Assembly (NCBI RefSeq): GCF_900453205.1
Contig: NZ_UGQU01000001.1
Coordinates: 682,001 to 746,000 of the forward strand
DNA: 64,000 nucleotides
Origin: Moraxella lacunata
GTDB taxonomy: Bacteria > Pseudomonadota > Gammaproteobacteria > Pseudomonadales > Moraxellaceae
Direction of reading: 5' to 3'
Shown here: positions 17,101 to 26,282 of the stretch, in pieces
Layout: the number at the start of each line of letters is the position of its first letter
Numbering within the stretch: the first letter of the stretch is position 1
Position numbers and translations under genes: made by a program
The notes under the pieces: model-generated
Told to the model about the DNA's origin: nothing
Seen by the model: the letters and a program-made list of their open reading frames with translations, nothing else
The model's database searches: none

Positions 17101-17125
17101 GCCGATTCATTTAAGAGAAATTTTA

Positions 17126-17605
17126 ATGAAAAAACTCACTTTATCTGCCCTAGCCTTAATCGCTTTTACCAGTGTAACAGGCTGTATGTCCATCGTCTCT
17201 GAAATTAAAAATGAGCGAGAAAAAGCCGTTGCTGACTGTGATAAATTCCCAAAAATTAAAGGGCATCATTTAACTTATTGCCCCAATACCCATTACGCCA
17301 TCGCCAAAAAAGCTATGGGGCAATACACGCTTATCAAACCAGAAGGCGAAATGAGTGCTTATTATGATAATATAACTTTTTCAACTCGTCATAAAGAGCA
17401 GTTTTATTTTATTGTCAAACAAAATAAGCAAATGGGTGTGATGAATTTGGACGGAAAAATGATTTTGCCATTGGATAATTATACAGGTTTTATCAGTTAT
17501 GATTATGCTAATGGCTTTGCTGTTTGTGGGGCATTTGGCAGTATTGGCGATGCAGGCTATCAAAAAATTTGCTATGATGAAAATGGCAATAAAACCACAC
17601 CTTAA
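17126..17605 (+). CDS. Small lipoprotein, 159 aa
   Basis: The start at 17126 gives the lipoprotein signal MKKLTLSALALIAFTSVTGC with lipobox VTGC. The in-frame ATG at 17099 would only add nine residues. The mature part contains FYFIVKQNKQMGVMNLDGKM and later a phrase ending YDENGNKTTP, resembling WG/beta-hairpin repeats (KQ.KWGV.D..GK..LP), a weak assignment. Three further cysteines occur. It lies within the secreted-protein array, and the leader is the 14-bp hairpin region. Confidence 0.68.
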   Translation: MKKLTLSALALIAFTSVTGCMSIVSEIKNEREKAVADCDKFPKIKGHHLTYCPNTHYAIAKKAMGQYTLIKPEGEMSAYYDNITFSTRHKEQFYFIVKQNKQMGVMNLDGKMILPLDNYTGFISYDYANGFAVCGAFGSIGDAGYQKICYDENGNKTTP

Positions 17606-17626
17606 TTGATTTAAAAGGAAACCGTG

Positions 17627-18040
17627 ATGAAAAAGTTAATGTTATTCGCTTTAATTGGAACGGCTTTGTTTTCTAATATTGTTAATGCAGAAACTTATTT
17701 TGAATGCACCGATACAGACAATAACCACATTAGTCTAAAAGATAATGGTGATTTAATTCGTTATCAATTTAAAAATAACAATGCCGAAACTTATTTTGAT
17801 ATAACAAAAAATAGCATTACTGCCAAAACAGATTATTTTGACAATATTCAAGAACAATATGCTGAATTTTTTGGTGATAATGTACATTATTATTTTGCTC
17901 ATCGCAAATTTGCTAATGGTAAAGAAGATATATATTTAGAAATTACAATGAATGATGAATTTGGCGACATCAAGGAAATTCGTCAATGCAATCAAGAATT
18001 GCCAATTTTAAATTCTTTGTATTTATTAATCAATTCTTGA
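17627..18040 (+). CDS. Small exported protein, 137 aa
   Basis: The ATG at 17627 (directly after an in-frame GTG) begins MKKLMLFALIGTALFSNIVN, then A-ETYFECTDTDNN, a clear signal peptide. AAAGGAAACC precedes it. The mature part resembles that of the 15134 gene (X-F-x-C-x-x-T..N....L.DNGD...Y.F.N) and ends with IRQCNQELPI, giving a Cys pair. The signal peptide is almost identical to that of the decayed copy at 18062, so the array is expanding by tandem duplication at this end. Confidence 0.7.
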   Translation: MKKLMLFALIGTALFSNIVNAETYFECTDTDNNHISLKDNGDLIRYQFKNNNAETYFDITKNSITAKTDYFDNIQEQYAEFFGDNVHYYFAHRKFANGKEDIYLEITMNDEFGDIKEIRQCNQELPILNSLYLLINS

Positions 18041-18061
18041 TATCAAAAGAGAGAAATCGTT

Positions 18062-18534
18062 ATGAAAAAGTTAATGTTATTCGCTTTAATTGGAACGGTT
18101 TTATGTTCTAATATTACCGTTGCCCAAACTTTTACCAAAATTCATCATTTACCCGAACATATCAAAAGCCATGATAAATTGGTGCAAATAACCACCCCAT
18201 CGCCAATTTAAATCCTAAGTCTTATTATGAATTTGAATTTGAATTTGAATTGATTGATGTGCCGAAAAATTTGGAGCTTATCTCGGTAAATGGTAACTAT
18301 TGGGCGAATAATTGCTTTTATTCTTTATACGGTAGGCGATAATAAATATACGGTGCGTATTTATGATGATTATTGGTAAAATTAAGATTATTTAAAAATG
18401 GCGTGATATGTGAATGAAAACTCAATCAAGGCGAATTTGTCTTTTTTGTCTTTGTCCAAAAAGACAATCCCAATTTAACCCAAAAAAATACCATGACCTT
18501 TGATGATTTTATCAAGAAAAACCACTTTGATCAT
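18062..18534 (+). pseudogene. Decayed exported protein gene with two frameshifts
   Basis: The ATG at 18062 opens MKKLMLFALIGTVLCSNITV, then AQTF..., stopping at 18209-18211. A second frame resumes as NLNPKSYYEFEFEFELIDVP..NGNYWANNCF, and a third as LYTVGDNKYTVRIYDDYW to the stop at 18377. Each piece is protein-like, so at least two indels have broken one gene. A GAATTT hexamer repeated in tandem near 18228-18248 lies in the middle piece. Downstream, 18421-18534 holds one more open stretch (LNQGEFVFFVFVQKDNPNLT) that may be a further remnant. It abuts the end of priA. Confidence 0.55.
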
Positions 18535-20811
18535 CTACCATCCCACAGGGTCAATGTCTATCGCCATCTTGACCCCCCGAGAGCTGGGCAGGGCAAGCAC
18601 GTCCTGCCACCACCATGCCAACACGTCATGTAACACTTTGCGTTCTTTGGCAAGGATGAGCATCTGCACATGAAAGCGGTTGTTTTTCTTGACCATCGGG
18701 GCATCAATGGGGGCAAGCACGGCAAAGGGATGAGCTTGGGGCAGATGGTTTTTTGCTCCGATGATGGCATTTTTGGCGACATCAAGCCGATGAGCATCCG
18801 CCCGCACCAGTACCGCATGACTATACGGAGGTAGTCCCAACCCATACCGTTCTGCCAATAAGTCATGGGCGAATTTCTCATAACCGTAGCGTATCAAATC
18901 AAGCAGTAATGGGTTATCAGGGTTTAGGGTCTGTATCAGCACCTCCCCTGCTCGTCCTGCACGCCCTGCCCGTCCTGCCACCTGCATAATCATCTGGGCG
19001 GTGTGCTCAGGCGAACGAAAATCAGGCGACAAAAATCCGCTATCAGCATTGACAATCACCACCAGCGTGACATTAGGAAAATGATGACCTTTTGCCAGCA
19101 TTTGTGTGCCTACCAATATCATCGGCTCGCCCGTACTAACACGTTCATACAGTCTATCCCACGCCCCCTTGCCACGCACCGTATCACGGTCTATCTGCAC
19201 GATGGGATAAGGGGTCTGGACGGTTTGGGGATTGGCAAAAATGCCGTGCAACCTTTCGTACAACTGCCCTGTCCCCTGCCCCAAATGTACAAGATTTGGG
19301 CTATGACAGCTCGGGCAAACCTTGGGCGTCACCACCTGATAGCCACAATGATGGCATTTTAGATAATCATACAGATACTGCTCATTGGCATGACGTGCTT
19401 TTTTAAAGGGGTTTTTGTGCAAGGTCAGATGACTGCTACACCGCACGCAGTCCGCTTGCCAGCCACACGCCCCACATAAGAGAATCGGGGCATAGCCACG
19501 GCGATTTAAAAACATTAGCACCTGCTCGCCCCGCCCTAAGGTCTCACGCACCGCCTGCACCGTCTGATGAGCCAGTTCAGTATCACGGCTCTCGCCTGTC
19601 ATGTCCGTCTGCCACAGCGTGCCTACTCGCATGTCCACAAGGCGAAACGTGGGCGGTATCGCACCCCCTGCCCGTTTGGTAAGTTTGCATTCATACAGTT
19701 TGCCATCACGGACAAGTTTGATCTGTTCAAGGCTGGGCGTTGCCGTGCCTAGCACCACAGGAATTTGTTTTAACACCCCCACATATAACGCCACATCACA
19801 GGCGTGATATCGCAGATGGTCTTGCTGTTTAAAGCTTGTGTCATGAGCTTCATCGATGATAATCAACCCCAAATTGGCAAAGGGATAAAACAGTGCCGAA
19901 CGTGTGGCGATGATAATCTGGGCTTGCCCCTGCCGACACGCCTGCCACCCTGACAGCCGTTCTTTGTCATTTAATGATGAGTGCAACACCACGACATTCG
20001 CCCCAAAGCGTGCCGAGAACCGCTCCCGACTCTGTGGGGTCAGTCCTATCTCAGGTACCATAATCAGCACCTGCCGACCCTGTGCCAGCACCTGCTCCAT
20101 CGCTTGTAGATACACTTCGGTCTTACCCGAGCCTGTCACGCCATTGAGCAATATACCTTGATAACGCCCGTCATGTATGCTTTGGCTTATCTGCGTCAGT
20201 GCCAAGCGCTGTTCGTCATTTAGGATCAGTGGCTTTTGCACCACTTGGGCAGGCAGGGGCGGTGTGTTTGGGGCGGTGTGACATTCTATCAGCTCTTTTT
20301 GGACAAATAGTGTCAAATTTCGCTCTGTTACCCCAAGCATCCGCAAGGTGTGTTTGGTGGCGTTCGGGTTATCACGGATAACGGCAAAATCAGCGTGCTG
20401 TTTTTTGGCGGTTTTGCTTAGCACGCCTTTGACAAACTCATCATCAGCGTGAGCGACCGCCCGATATCGCCACACGTCATCGCCGACATCCGCTCCTGCC
20501 TTGATAAGCGTGGGCAACATGACCGCCATCGTATCGCCCAGCGGATAATGATAATAAGACGACAGCCATCGGGCAAGTTTAAAAAAATATTCATCAAAAA
20601 TCGGCTCATCATCAATCACACAAATGAGTGATTTTAATTTATCCTGTGACACATCGCTGTCATCGGGGTGGACATGCCCCACCACGATACCGATAAGCTC
20701 TTGGCGACCGAACGGCACTTTGACACGCACGCCTGTTGGTGGCAATACGTCCGCCACACGATAATCAAACAGGCGATAAAGCGGTACGGGTAAGGCGACT
20801 TGGATTAGCAT
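18535..20811 (-). CDS. priA: Primosomal protein N' (replication restart helicase PriA)
   Basis: 758 residues from the ATG at 20811 (MLIQVALPVPLYRLFDYRVA, the usual PriA beginning). A longer frame to 20901 would overlap ridA. The order is an N-terminal DNA-binding domain, Walker A LLNGVTGSGKTEVYLQAM, DEAH box IIIDEAHDTSF, GTATPS, zinc-binding cysteines (CGACGWQADCVRC, CHHCGY, CPSCHS) and the C-terminal helicase motifs VGTQMLAKGHHFPNVTLVV and QVAGRAGRAGRAGEV. It reloads DnaB at stalled forks. The C-terminus IDIDPVGW corresponds to the usual ID.DP end. Confidence 0.95.
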   Translation of the reverse strand: MLIQVALPVPLYRLFDYRVADVLPPTGVRVKVPFGRQELIGIVVGHVHPDDSDVSQDKLKSLICVIDDEPIFDEYFFKLARWLSSYYHYPLGDTMAVMLPTLIKAGADVGDDVWRYRAVAHADDEFVKGVLSKTAKKQHADFAVIRDNPNATKHTLRMLGVTERNLTLFVQKELIECHTAPNTPPLPAQVVQKPLILNDEQRLALTQISQSIHDGRYQGILLNGVTGSGKTEVYLQAMEQVLAQGRQVLIMVPEIGLTPQSRERFSARFGANVVVLHSSLNDKERLSGWQACRQGQAQIIIATRSALFYPFANLGLIIIDEAHDTSFKQQDHLRYHACDVALYVGVLKQIPVVLGTATPSLEQIKLVRDGKLYECKLTKRAGGAIPPTFRLVDMRVGTLWQTDMTGESRDTELAHQTVQAVRETLGRGEQVLMFLNRRGYAPILLCGACGWQADCVRCSSHLTLHKNPFKKARHANEQYLYDYLKCHHCGYQVVTPKVCPSCHSPNLVHLGQGTGQLYERLHGIFANPQTVQTPYPIVQIDRDTVRGKGAWDRLYERVSTGEPMILVGTQMLAKGHHFPNVTLVVIVNADSGFLSPDFRSPEHTAQMIMQVAGRAGRAGRAGEVLIQTLNPDNPLLLDLIRYGYEKFAHDLLAERYGLGLPPYSHAVLVRADAHRLDVAKNAIIGAKNHLPQAHPFAVLAPIDAPMVKKNNRFHVQMLILAKERKVLHDVLAWWWQDVLALPSSRGVKMAIDIDPVGW

Positions 20812-20875
20812 GGTGCGGTCTTTAACATAAAAATAAGGGCGGTATTCGCCCTTACATTGACATTTATTAAAATTT

Positions 20876-21256
20876 TTATTCAATATATAAAATCGCTTCA
20901 ATCTCCACCAACGCCCCTTTTGGTAAGGCAGAGACTTCTAAGGCGGCACGGGCAGGATAAGGAGCGGTGAGACGGGCTTCAAAGATTTGATTTAATTCAT
21001 TAAAATCATTCAAATCATCTAATGATACGTTAAACTTCACCACATCCGCCAAACTACCGCCCGCTGCCTTGGCAATGGCTTCAATGTTATCAAACACTTG
21101 CTCAGCTTGGGCGGTAAACCCATCACGCAAGGTCATGCTTACAGGGTCAAGTCCGATTTGACCTGAGACATAGACGGTATTGCCCACTTTAACGGCTTGT
21201 GAGTATGTTCCCACCGCTTTTGGAGCGTTATCAGTATGGATAATTTGTTTTGACAT
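20876..21256 (-). CDS. ridA: RidA-family reactive intermediate deaminase
   Basis: 126 residues with the RidA signature: IHTDNAPKAVGTYSQAVKVG, YVSGQIGLDP, VVKFNVSLDDLNDFNELNQI, then PARAALEVSALPKGALVEIE. The conserved Arg in PARAALEV binds substrate carboxylate and the YSQAV and SGQ.. motifs line the trimer cleft. RidA hydrolyses enamine/imine intermediates from PLP enzymes such as threonine dehydratase. It lies upstream of priA in the same direction with 64 bp between the stop and the priA start. Confidence 0.94.
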   Translation of the reverse strand: MSKQIIHTDNAPKAVGTYSQAVKVGNTVYVSGQIGLDPVSMTLRDGFTAQAEQVFDNIEAIAKAAGGSLADVVKFNVSLDDLNDFNELNQIFEARLTAPYPARAALEVSALPKGALVEIEAILYIE

Positions 21257-21340
21257 GGTTACTCCTAAGATAGTTCTGTGCTTAAATGTTGTTAAAATAC
21301 TATTTATTTTAACAACATTTATTTTCTATTTAACCACTTA

Positions 21341-21526
21341 TTACTTACTCATCCTGTTGGCTTGCCAACGAGCCACGATTTTATCCCACAGACTCATGGC
21401 AGGCTCGCCCGTATAGACGATGTTACCTGCGACATTATCGGATGTCTTTGGCAAAAGATTGGGTTCGGTTTTGCCCAAAAAATGCACCACGTCAGATTTA
21501 GAATTTAGGTCAATTTGACAACACAT
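21341..21526 (-). CDS. Hypothetical small protein, 61 aa
   Basis: MCCQIDLNSKSDVVHFLGKT opens a frame preceded by TTTTTTAGGGAGTAAGCC, with AGGGAG a good Shine-Dalgarno. It has two N-terminal cysteines, and a C-terminal PAMSLWDKIVARWQANRMSK segment that could form an amphipathic helix. No family is recognised. The good ribosome-binding site and plausible composition support a real gene. It is divergent from the M48 protease gene and lies upstream of ridA in the same direction. Confidence 0.5.
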   Translation of the reverse strand: MCCQIDLNSKSDVVHFLGKTEPNLLPKTSDNVAGNIVYTGEPAMSLWDKIVARWQANRMSK

Positions 21527-21617
21527 GGCTTACTCCCTAAAAAATGGTAAGATTATATTAAACAAATTACCATGAATATTCAAGTGTTTTTTATTGTTAA
21601 AGCACCCGTTCACCATA

Positions 21618-21646
21618 TTGTTTTTAAACTTTGAAAATGCTATGAT
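21618..21646 (+). promoter_or_regulatory. Sigma-70 promoter of the M48 protease gene
   Basis: TTGTTT at 21618-21623 and TATGAT at 21641-21646 are spaced by 17 bp, and the ATG lies 37 bp beyond the -10 box. Confidence 0.45.
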
Positions 21647-21682
21647 AATTTTATGGTTTTTACTCGATTAGGACTTTTTATT

Positions 21683-22465
21683 ATGAAAAAATTAAGCATC
21701 GCCCTACTTAGTGCTACCCTAACCCTATCAGGTTGCACAACCGTTGCTGACATGGTAGGCATGGACACCAAAACCCTAAACGCCCAAGCAGGCTCCCACT
21801 ATCAGCAAATGCTTAGCAAAGCCAAGATTGACACCACCTCAAACACCGCCAAGACCGTCCAACGTGCTTTTAACCGCCTAAGACCACATGCCGACTCCCT
21901 AAATAACACAGGCGTACGTTTTGACTGGCAAATGACCGTGGTTAGGGATAAAACCGAGAATGCTTGGGCGATGCCAGGGGGCAAGATGGCATTTTACACA
22001 GGACTGGCTGAGAATTATAACTTGACCGAGAGCGAGATTGCCGCCATTGTCGGACATGAGATGGCTCACGCCCTATTAGAACACGGCAAAAAACAAATGG
22101 GGGCAGGCGTGCTATCTGGTTTGGCAGTACAACTTGGTGCCGCCGCTGTCCAAGCCAATACAGGCTATAATGCCGACATGGTCAATCTCGGGGCAAGTGT
22201 GTTACACGAATACGGACTTGATAAACCCTACTCTCGCCATCACGAATACGAAGCGGATGCCCTAGGCATGCGACTGATGGCGATGGCAGGCTACAACCCT
22301 GCTGATGCCATCAACGTTTGGAAAAAGATGAACGCCAAAAAAGGTGGTGGTAGCAAGGTCGGTAGCATTCTCTCTACCCACCCCAATAACGACAGTCGTA
22401 TTCAAGCGATGGAAAAGCTCCTGCCTGAGAACCGTGCCATCTATGAGCGTGCCATCAAACATTAA
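21683..22465 (+). CDS. M48-family zinc metallopeptidase lipoprotein
   Basis: From the ATG at 21683 the protein (260 aa) begins MKKLSIALLSATLTLSGCTT, a lipoprotein signal with lipobox LSGC. The in-frame start at 21653 adds ten residues and is less likely. The zinc site HEMAHALLEHG lies near residue 124, the third ligand region is RHHEYEADALGMRLMAMAGY, and NAWAMPGGKMAFYTGL precedes HExxH as in the LoiP/YcaL and BepA groups. No TPR domain is present, so it is closer to LoiP/YcaL. It is likely tethered to the outer membrane, degrading misfolded envelope proteins. Confidence 0.9.
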   Translation: MKKLSIALLSATLTLSGCTTVADMVGMDTKTLNAQAGSHYQQMLSKAKIDTTSNTAKTVQRAFNRLRPHADSLNNTGVRFDWQMTVVRDKTENAWAMPGGKMAFYTGLAENYNLTESEIAAIVGHEMAHALLEHGKKQMGAGVLSGLAVQLGAAAVQANTGYNADMVNLGASVLHEYGLDKPYSRHHEYEADALGMRLMAMAGYNPADAINVWKKMNAKKGGGSKVGSILSTHPNNDSRIQAMEKLLPENRAIYERAIKH

Positions 22466-22488
22466 TCTAAATTATCATGGCATGGTCG

Positions 22489-22522
22489 AAAACAAACCCT
22501 GCACATTGGCAGGGCTTGTTTT
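22489..22522. terminator. Bidirectional terminator between the M48 gene and spoT
   Basis: AAAACAAACCCTGC (22489-22502) pairs with GCAGGGCTTGTTTT (22509-22522) with one mismatch. A T run occurs on either side in the appropriate orientation, serving the two convergent genes. Confidence 0.7.
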
Positions 22523-22540
22523 GTGCAAAAGCACAGAGCA

Positions 22541-24739
22541 TTAGGTCGGCATCTGATACAGTCGCATGATACTAGGATAGCCCAGCACTTGGCGTAGCTT
22601 CATGATACCTTCTTCTAAATGAGCTCGGGAACGCACCACCACCTGTATAAAGGTCGCCCCGACCCCACCGCCTGATTTCTCATCTGCCTTGACAGATGTC
22701 TGCTCAATACCAATGTTCAAATCACGCAGCTCATAAATCGCCTGACTCATCTGCTCTTCATTTAGCATGGCGTGGATTTTGAGTGTGGCAGGAAAATGCA
22801 GCTGTCCAATCGAGTTGGCATGGTCAAGCTTGATATCCGACTTCCAGTTGAGCTGTATGACCTGATAAGGATTCTCAGCACGGATGTTTTCTAGTGAATA
22901 GCATTTATGACGATGGACGGTCAGCCCTTGACGTGCTGACAGATGTCCGACGATGTTATCGCCATACATGGGATTACAACATCTGGCAAAGGTAATCTCC
23001 ACACCCTTAATGCCTGCCAATAAATGCTTAGTTTGGGTAATCTCTGCCCCGTCTGCCACATCCACTTCTTCGCTAAACAGACGAGAGACGACCAACTGTG
23101 GCAGTAGTGTGCCTGTGGCGATTTGTAGGAAGATATCACTTTGGCTTGACACGCCACGCCACGCCAAAATATCCGCCCAATCCCGCTCGGATAAGTCATC
23201 TAGTGTTTTATCATAAGGCTTTAAGGCACGCATCAAGGCTTCTTTGCCATAATGCTCTTTTTGGTCATGGGGCAGATGTTTTAGGAATTTTAAAATCTCA
23301 TTGCGGGCTTTGTTGGTCGCCACAAAGCCAAGCCAATCTGCCTTGGGCGTGGCATTTTTATCAATATCAATGCTCACGGTGTCACCATCTGCCAATACCA
23401 ACCCAAGCTTACCATGCTCACCATTGATGTCCGCCCCTGTGGCAATGTTACCCACAGCAGGCCCGACCGCATAGGCAAAATCGAGTGCCGTCGCCCCACG
23501 GGGTAGCTCATAGGCACGCCCTTGGGGGCTATAACAGACGATTTTACGCTCATGCAGATAGCTCATAAGCTCATTAATGACTTTAAGCGACGTCTCAGCA
23601 TCTTCGCCTTCGACCGCCGCCAAATCCTTCATGTTACGCAAACTTGCCTGTATCACCGACTGACTGATGTCATTTTTGCTGTTGCCAAGCACGCCCAAGC
23701 GAGACGCTTCTTTCATGCGTGCGGTCATGAGCGTGACTTTGATGAAGTTATAATCTTTTTGATAAATCAGCGACAGCGACTGATTGCCCCCTGCTAAGGG
23801 TTTACGGATATTGTCCTGAATGTTACGGTCAGCGATTTCAAACTTTTGAATGAGATGATACGCCAGTTTGTCGCACGCCCCGATGTCTTCTAGCACCACT
23901 TCAAAATCATATTGGCGAATCAAGCGGTTGGCTTGCCCACGGTTTTTAAAGAACTGCCGATACATACTTGTGCGGTTGTCCAGCACCTGCACATGTCCTT
24001 TTAGGTTTAGATGTCCTAGCAAGTTTTGTAGATAAGTGCTAATCTCAATCTTTTGAAAATTACGCCCCAAACCATGTTGTAACAGCTTATCATTAAATTT
24101 GTTGTACATGACAGGGTTAAGGTTGCGATAACACAAAAGCTCGATGTAGTCAGCGATGTCGTTTAGCCCCATAATGCGCGCGAACGGCACATAAAAATCC
24201 AACGTCTCACGAGCGGTTGATTTTTGTTTTTCTTCTCGCACTGCATCCATGGTACTCATGTTATGCAAGCGGTCAGACAGCTTGATGATAAGGACACGGG
24301 GGTCTATGAGCGTGGCATTTAAAATCTTATGAAAAGTCGCTGCCTGTGACTGCTGTTTACTCATGTTGCCCGATTTTAGCTTGGTTACGCCATCCACCAG
24401 CCGTGCCACCGTCTCGCCAAACTCACTTGCCACGAGCTCATCGGTGACTTCGGTGTCTTCTACCGTGTCATGCAAAATCGCAGCAATGATAGAATCTTTA
24501 TCAAGTGAGAACCCCGCCAAAATCTCCGCCACCGCAATGGGATGCGTGATGTACGGCTCGCCCGATTTGCGTTTGTCCTTGATGTGTGCCATGTCACCAA
24601 AATGGCACGCCCGTAGCACGTCCGCCCGCTCTTTGGCATCTAAGTAACTGACCGCATTCATCAGGCTGTCTTTGGCTTCATCCACCAAAGGATGACTAAA
24701 ACGTGTGGGGATATTATCGGCGTGGTAGTTGGCTAACAT
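22541..24739 (-). CDS. spoT: SpoT-type (p)ppGpp hydrolase with degenerate synthetase domain
   Basis: 732 residues. The HD hydrolase domain is intact: ITHPIAVAEILAGFSLD, AAILHDTVEDTEV (HD at about 90-91), then GETVARLVDGVTKL. The synthetase region (about 250-380) lacks the usual motif DYI..PK.NGYQSLHT and instead reads NIRKPLAGGNQSLSLIYQKD, so ppGpp synthesis is probably lost. The TGS domain follows (about 405-465, ending SIDIDKNATPKADWLGFV) along with a C-terminal ACT domain (about 655-730). Loss of the synthetase while keeping the hydrolase has been reported for SpoT of Moraxellaceae. If so, a separate RelA supplies synthesis. It lies in the gmk-rpoZ-spoT group. Confidence 0.93.
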   Translation of the reverse strand: MLANYHADNIPTRFSHPLVDEAKDSLMNAVSYLDAKERADVLRACHFGDMAHIKDKRKSGEPYITHPIAVAEILAGFSLDKDSIIAAILHDTVEDTEVTDELVASEFGETVARLVDGVTKLKSGNMSKQQSQAATFHKILNATLIDPRVLIIKLSDRLHNMSTMDAVREEKQKSTARETLDFYVPFARIMGLNDIADYIELLCYRNLNPVMYNKFNDKLLQHGLGRNFQKIEISTYLQNLLGHLNLKGHVQVLDNRTSMYRQFFKNRGQANRLIRQYDFEVVLEDIGACDKLAYHLIQKFEIADRNIQDNIRKPLAGGNQSLSLIYQKDYNFIKVTLMTARMKEASRLGVLGNSKNDISQSVIQASLRNMKDLAAVEGEDAETSLKVINELMSYLHERKIVCYSPQGRAYELPRGATALDFAYAVGPAVGNIATGADINGEHGKLGLVLADGDTVSIDIDKNATPKADWLGFVATNKARNEILKFLKHLPHDQKEHYGKEALMRALKPYDKTLDDLSERDWADILAWRGVSSQSDIFLQIATGTLLPQLVVSRLFSEEVDVADGAEITQTKHLLAGIKGVEITFARCCNPMYGDNIVGHLSARQGLTVHRHKCYSLENIRAENPYQVIQLNWKSDIKLDHANSIGQLHFPATLKIHAMLNEEQMSQAIYELRDLNIGIEQTSVKADEKSGGGVGATFIQVVVRSRAHLEEGIMKLRQVLGYPSIMRLYQMPT

Positions 24740-24779
24740 GATTGGTTTGGCTCGGTAGTGTGTTGGTTGGTTGTTTAAT

Positions 24780-24988
24780 TAGGGCGTGCCTACCCTTTAT
24801 AACACTATTTACAATATAGAAATATTGTGAAAATAAATCAATCGTTTTTGCATGAAAAATGGCTAAATCTTGTGGCTCGAAGTCAAAAACTTGTCTGATA
24901 GAAGACTCACAGCCTCAAGTTTTTTCCTTGAAAAACGTGCGATTTTTCGTGATTTTCATTGCAAATACAAAAGGCAGGCACGCCCCAA
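24780..24988 (+). repeat. Dispersed repeat family R2, copy A (about 209 bp)
   Basis: It begins TAGGGCGTGCCTACC and ends AAGGCAGGCACGCCCCA, imperfect terminal inverted repeats. The inner part has TTGTGGCTCGAAGTCAAAAA, AAAACGTGCGATTTTTCGTG and similar stretches, shared with copies B (29060-29254) and C (35330-35550). It fills the 449-bp gap between spoT and rpoZ (24740-25188). No gene is seen there. Confidence 0.75.
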
Positions 24989-25188
24989 CAAAAAGCTCTT
25001 GAAATGGGGCATGATTTTATCTAAAAAATCCCCAATCCGAACCTTATAATTAATCAGTTTTTCGTTAAATTGTCAAGGAAAAATTATCCGTTTTTATGGG
25101 GTTATTTTTATGATAAAATCAGAAAGTTTAATGAATAACAAAACAAAAAACCACGCCAAAAGCATGGTTTTTAGGACTGTATATGATT

Positions 25189-25449
25189 TTAAAAACCATT
25201 AGCCGTTGGATCAAACGGTGGCGGTTCTTTTTTCACATACACTTCTTCGGGCTTATCTAAAATCGCACGGGTCACATGACCATCGGCAATCTCACGCAGG
25301 GCAAGCACGGTTGGCTTGTCGCCTTCGGGAGTCACCAATGGGTCGGCACGCCCTGTGGCAAGCTGACGTGCTCGTCTTGACGCCACCAAAATCAAATCAA
25401 AACGGTTATCCACCGTATCCAAACAATCTTCAATCGTCACTCGTGCCAT
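25189..25449 (-). CDS. rpoZ: RNA polymerase omega subunit
   Basis: 86 residues, [20 protein letters not shown], then [33 protein letters not shown], the diagnostic omega sequence. Omega assists folding and assembly of the beta' subunit and, in E. coli, forms part of a ppGpp site on RNA polymerase. It lies between gmk and spoT, the usual gamma-proteobacterial order, although a repeat of about 200 bp separates it from spoT here. The C-terminal tail ([14 protein letters not shown]) is slightly extended and Pro-rich. Confidence 0.96.
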   Translation of the reverse strand: MARVTIEDCLDTVDNRFDLILVASRRARQLATGRADPLVTPEGDKPTVLALREIADGHVTRAILDKPEEVYVKKEPPPFDPTANGF

Positions 25450-25535
25450 AAATCACACTCTTTACATTGATAACAATTTATTATTATAACAGATTTTTAC
25501 TATTTTAAAAGTGGAAAATTAAGGTTTGACACACC

Positions 25536-26168
25536 CTAACTCGCCAATAACTGACTGATTAATTTTTCATGGCGTGCCGTTTGCTTGTCGATGGCAAGGC
25601 GATAAGCAGTAATGATGGATTTTATCTCGGATAATGCCACATCAAAATCATCATTAATCACCACATAGTCAAAGTTCACATACTCTTGCATCTCACGCAC
25701 CGCCCCTGCCAGTCTGGTCTCGATGACCTTTGTGGCATCTTGGTTGCGGTTCATCAGACGGCTACGTAGGGCATCACGACTTGGCGGTAGGATAAAAATC
25801 ATCACCGCTTGGGGAATGAGTTTTTTGACTTGCAACGCCCCCTGCCAATCAACCTCCAAAATCACGTCCATACCCGCACTGAGCAAATCATTGACCGCCG
25901 TCTTACTGGTGCCATAATAATTGCCAAACACTTCGGCATGCTCCAAAAACTCACTCTCCCCCACCAAGCGGATGAACTCATCTCTATCAGTAAAATAATA
26001 ATGCTCGCCATCAATCTCACCACGTCTGGGTTCACGGGTGGTGTGCGAGACACTGACCACGAGATTTTTGGTAGTGGCGAGTAGCTCCTTGACCAGTGAA
26101 GTCTTGCCTGTGCCTGAGGCGGCGGTGATGATAAAAAGCGTGCCTTGGGTGGGGTTTGTGTTTGTCAT
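25536..26168 (-). CDS. gmk: Guanylate kinase
   Basis: 210 residues from the ATG at 26168. The longer frame to 26219 adds 17 residues absent from the family. The P-loop [19 protein letters not shown] is near the N-terminus, with the GMP-binding region [20 protein letters not shown] next and [19 protein letters not shown] following. It phosphorylates GMP to GDP in nucleotide synthesis and salvage. It is the first gene of the gmk-rpoZ-spoT group and is divergent from ispH with about 114 bp between start codons. Confidence 0.96.
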   Translation of the reverse strand: MTNTNPTQGTLFIITAASGTGKTSLVKELLATTKNLVVSVSHTTREPRRGEIDGEHYYFTDRDEFIRLVGESEFLEHAEVFGNYYGTSKTAVNDLLSAGMDVILEVDWQGALQVKKLIPQAVMIFILPPSRDALRSRLMNRNQDATKVIETRLAGAVREMQEYVNFDYVVINDDFDVALSEIKSIITAYRLAIDKQTARHEKLISQLLAS

Positions 26169-26282
26169 GATGATTTCGCCAAATGATGATGATTGACAAA
26201 TTATAGCACAAATTGTCATATCCTAAAACGACAAATTATGGTAAAGTAAGCCATTTGATGTGAAGTTATTTGGAAATTTTTC

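Noticed and set aside
20809-20901. Upstream start of priA
   Set aside because: It would overlap the end of ridA, and the added 30 residues are not PriA-like, whereas MLIQVALPVPLYRLFDYRVA is the expected N-terminus.
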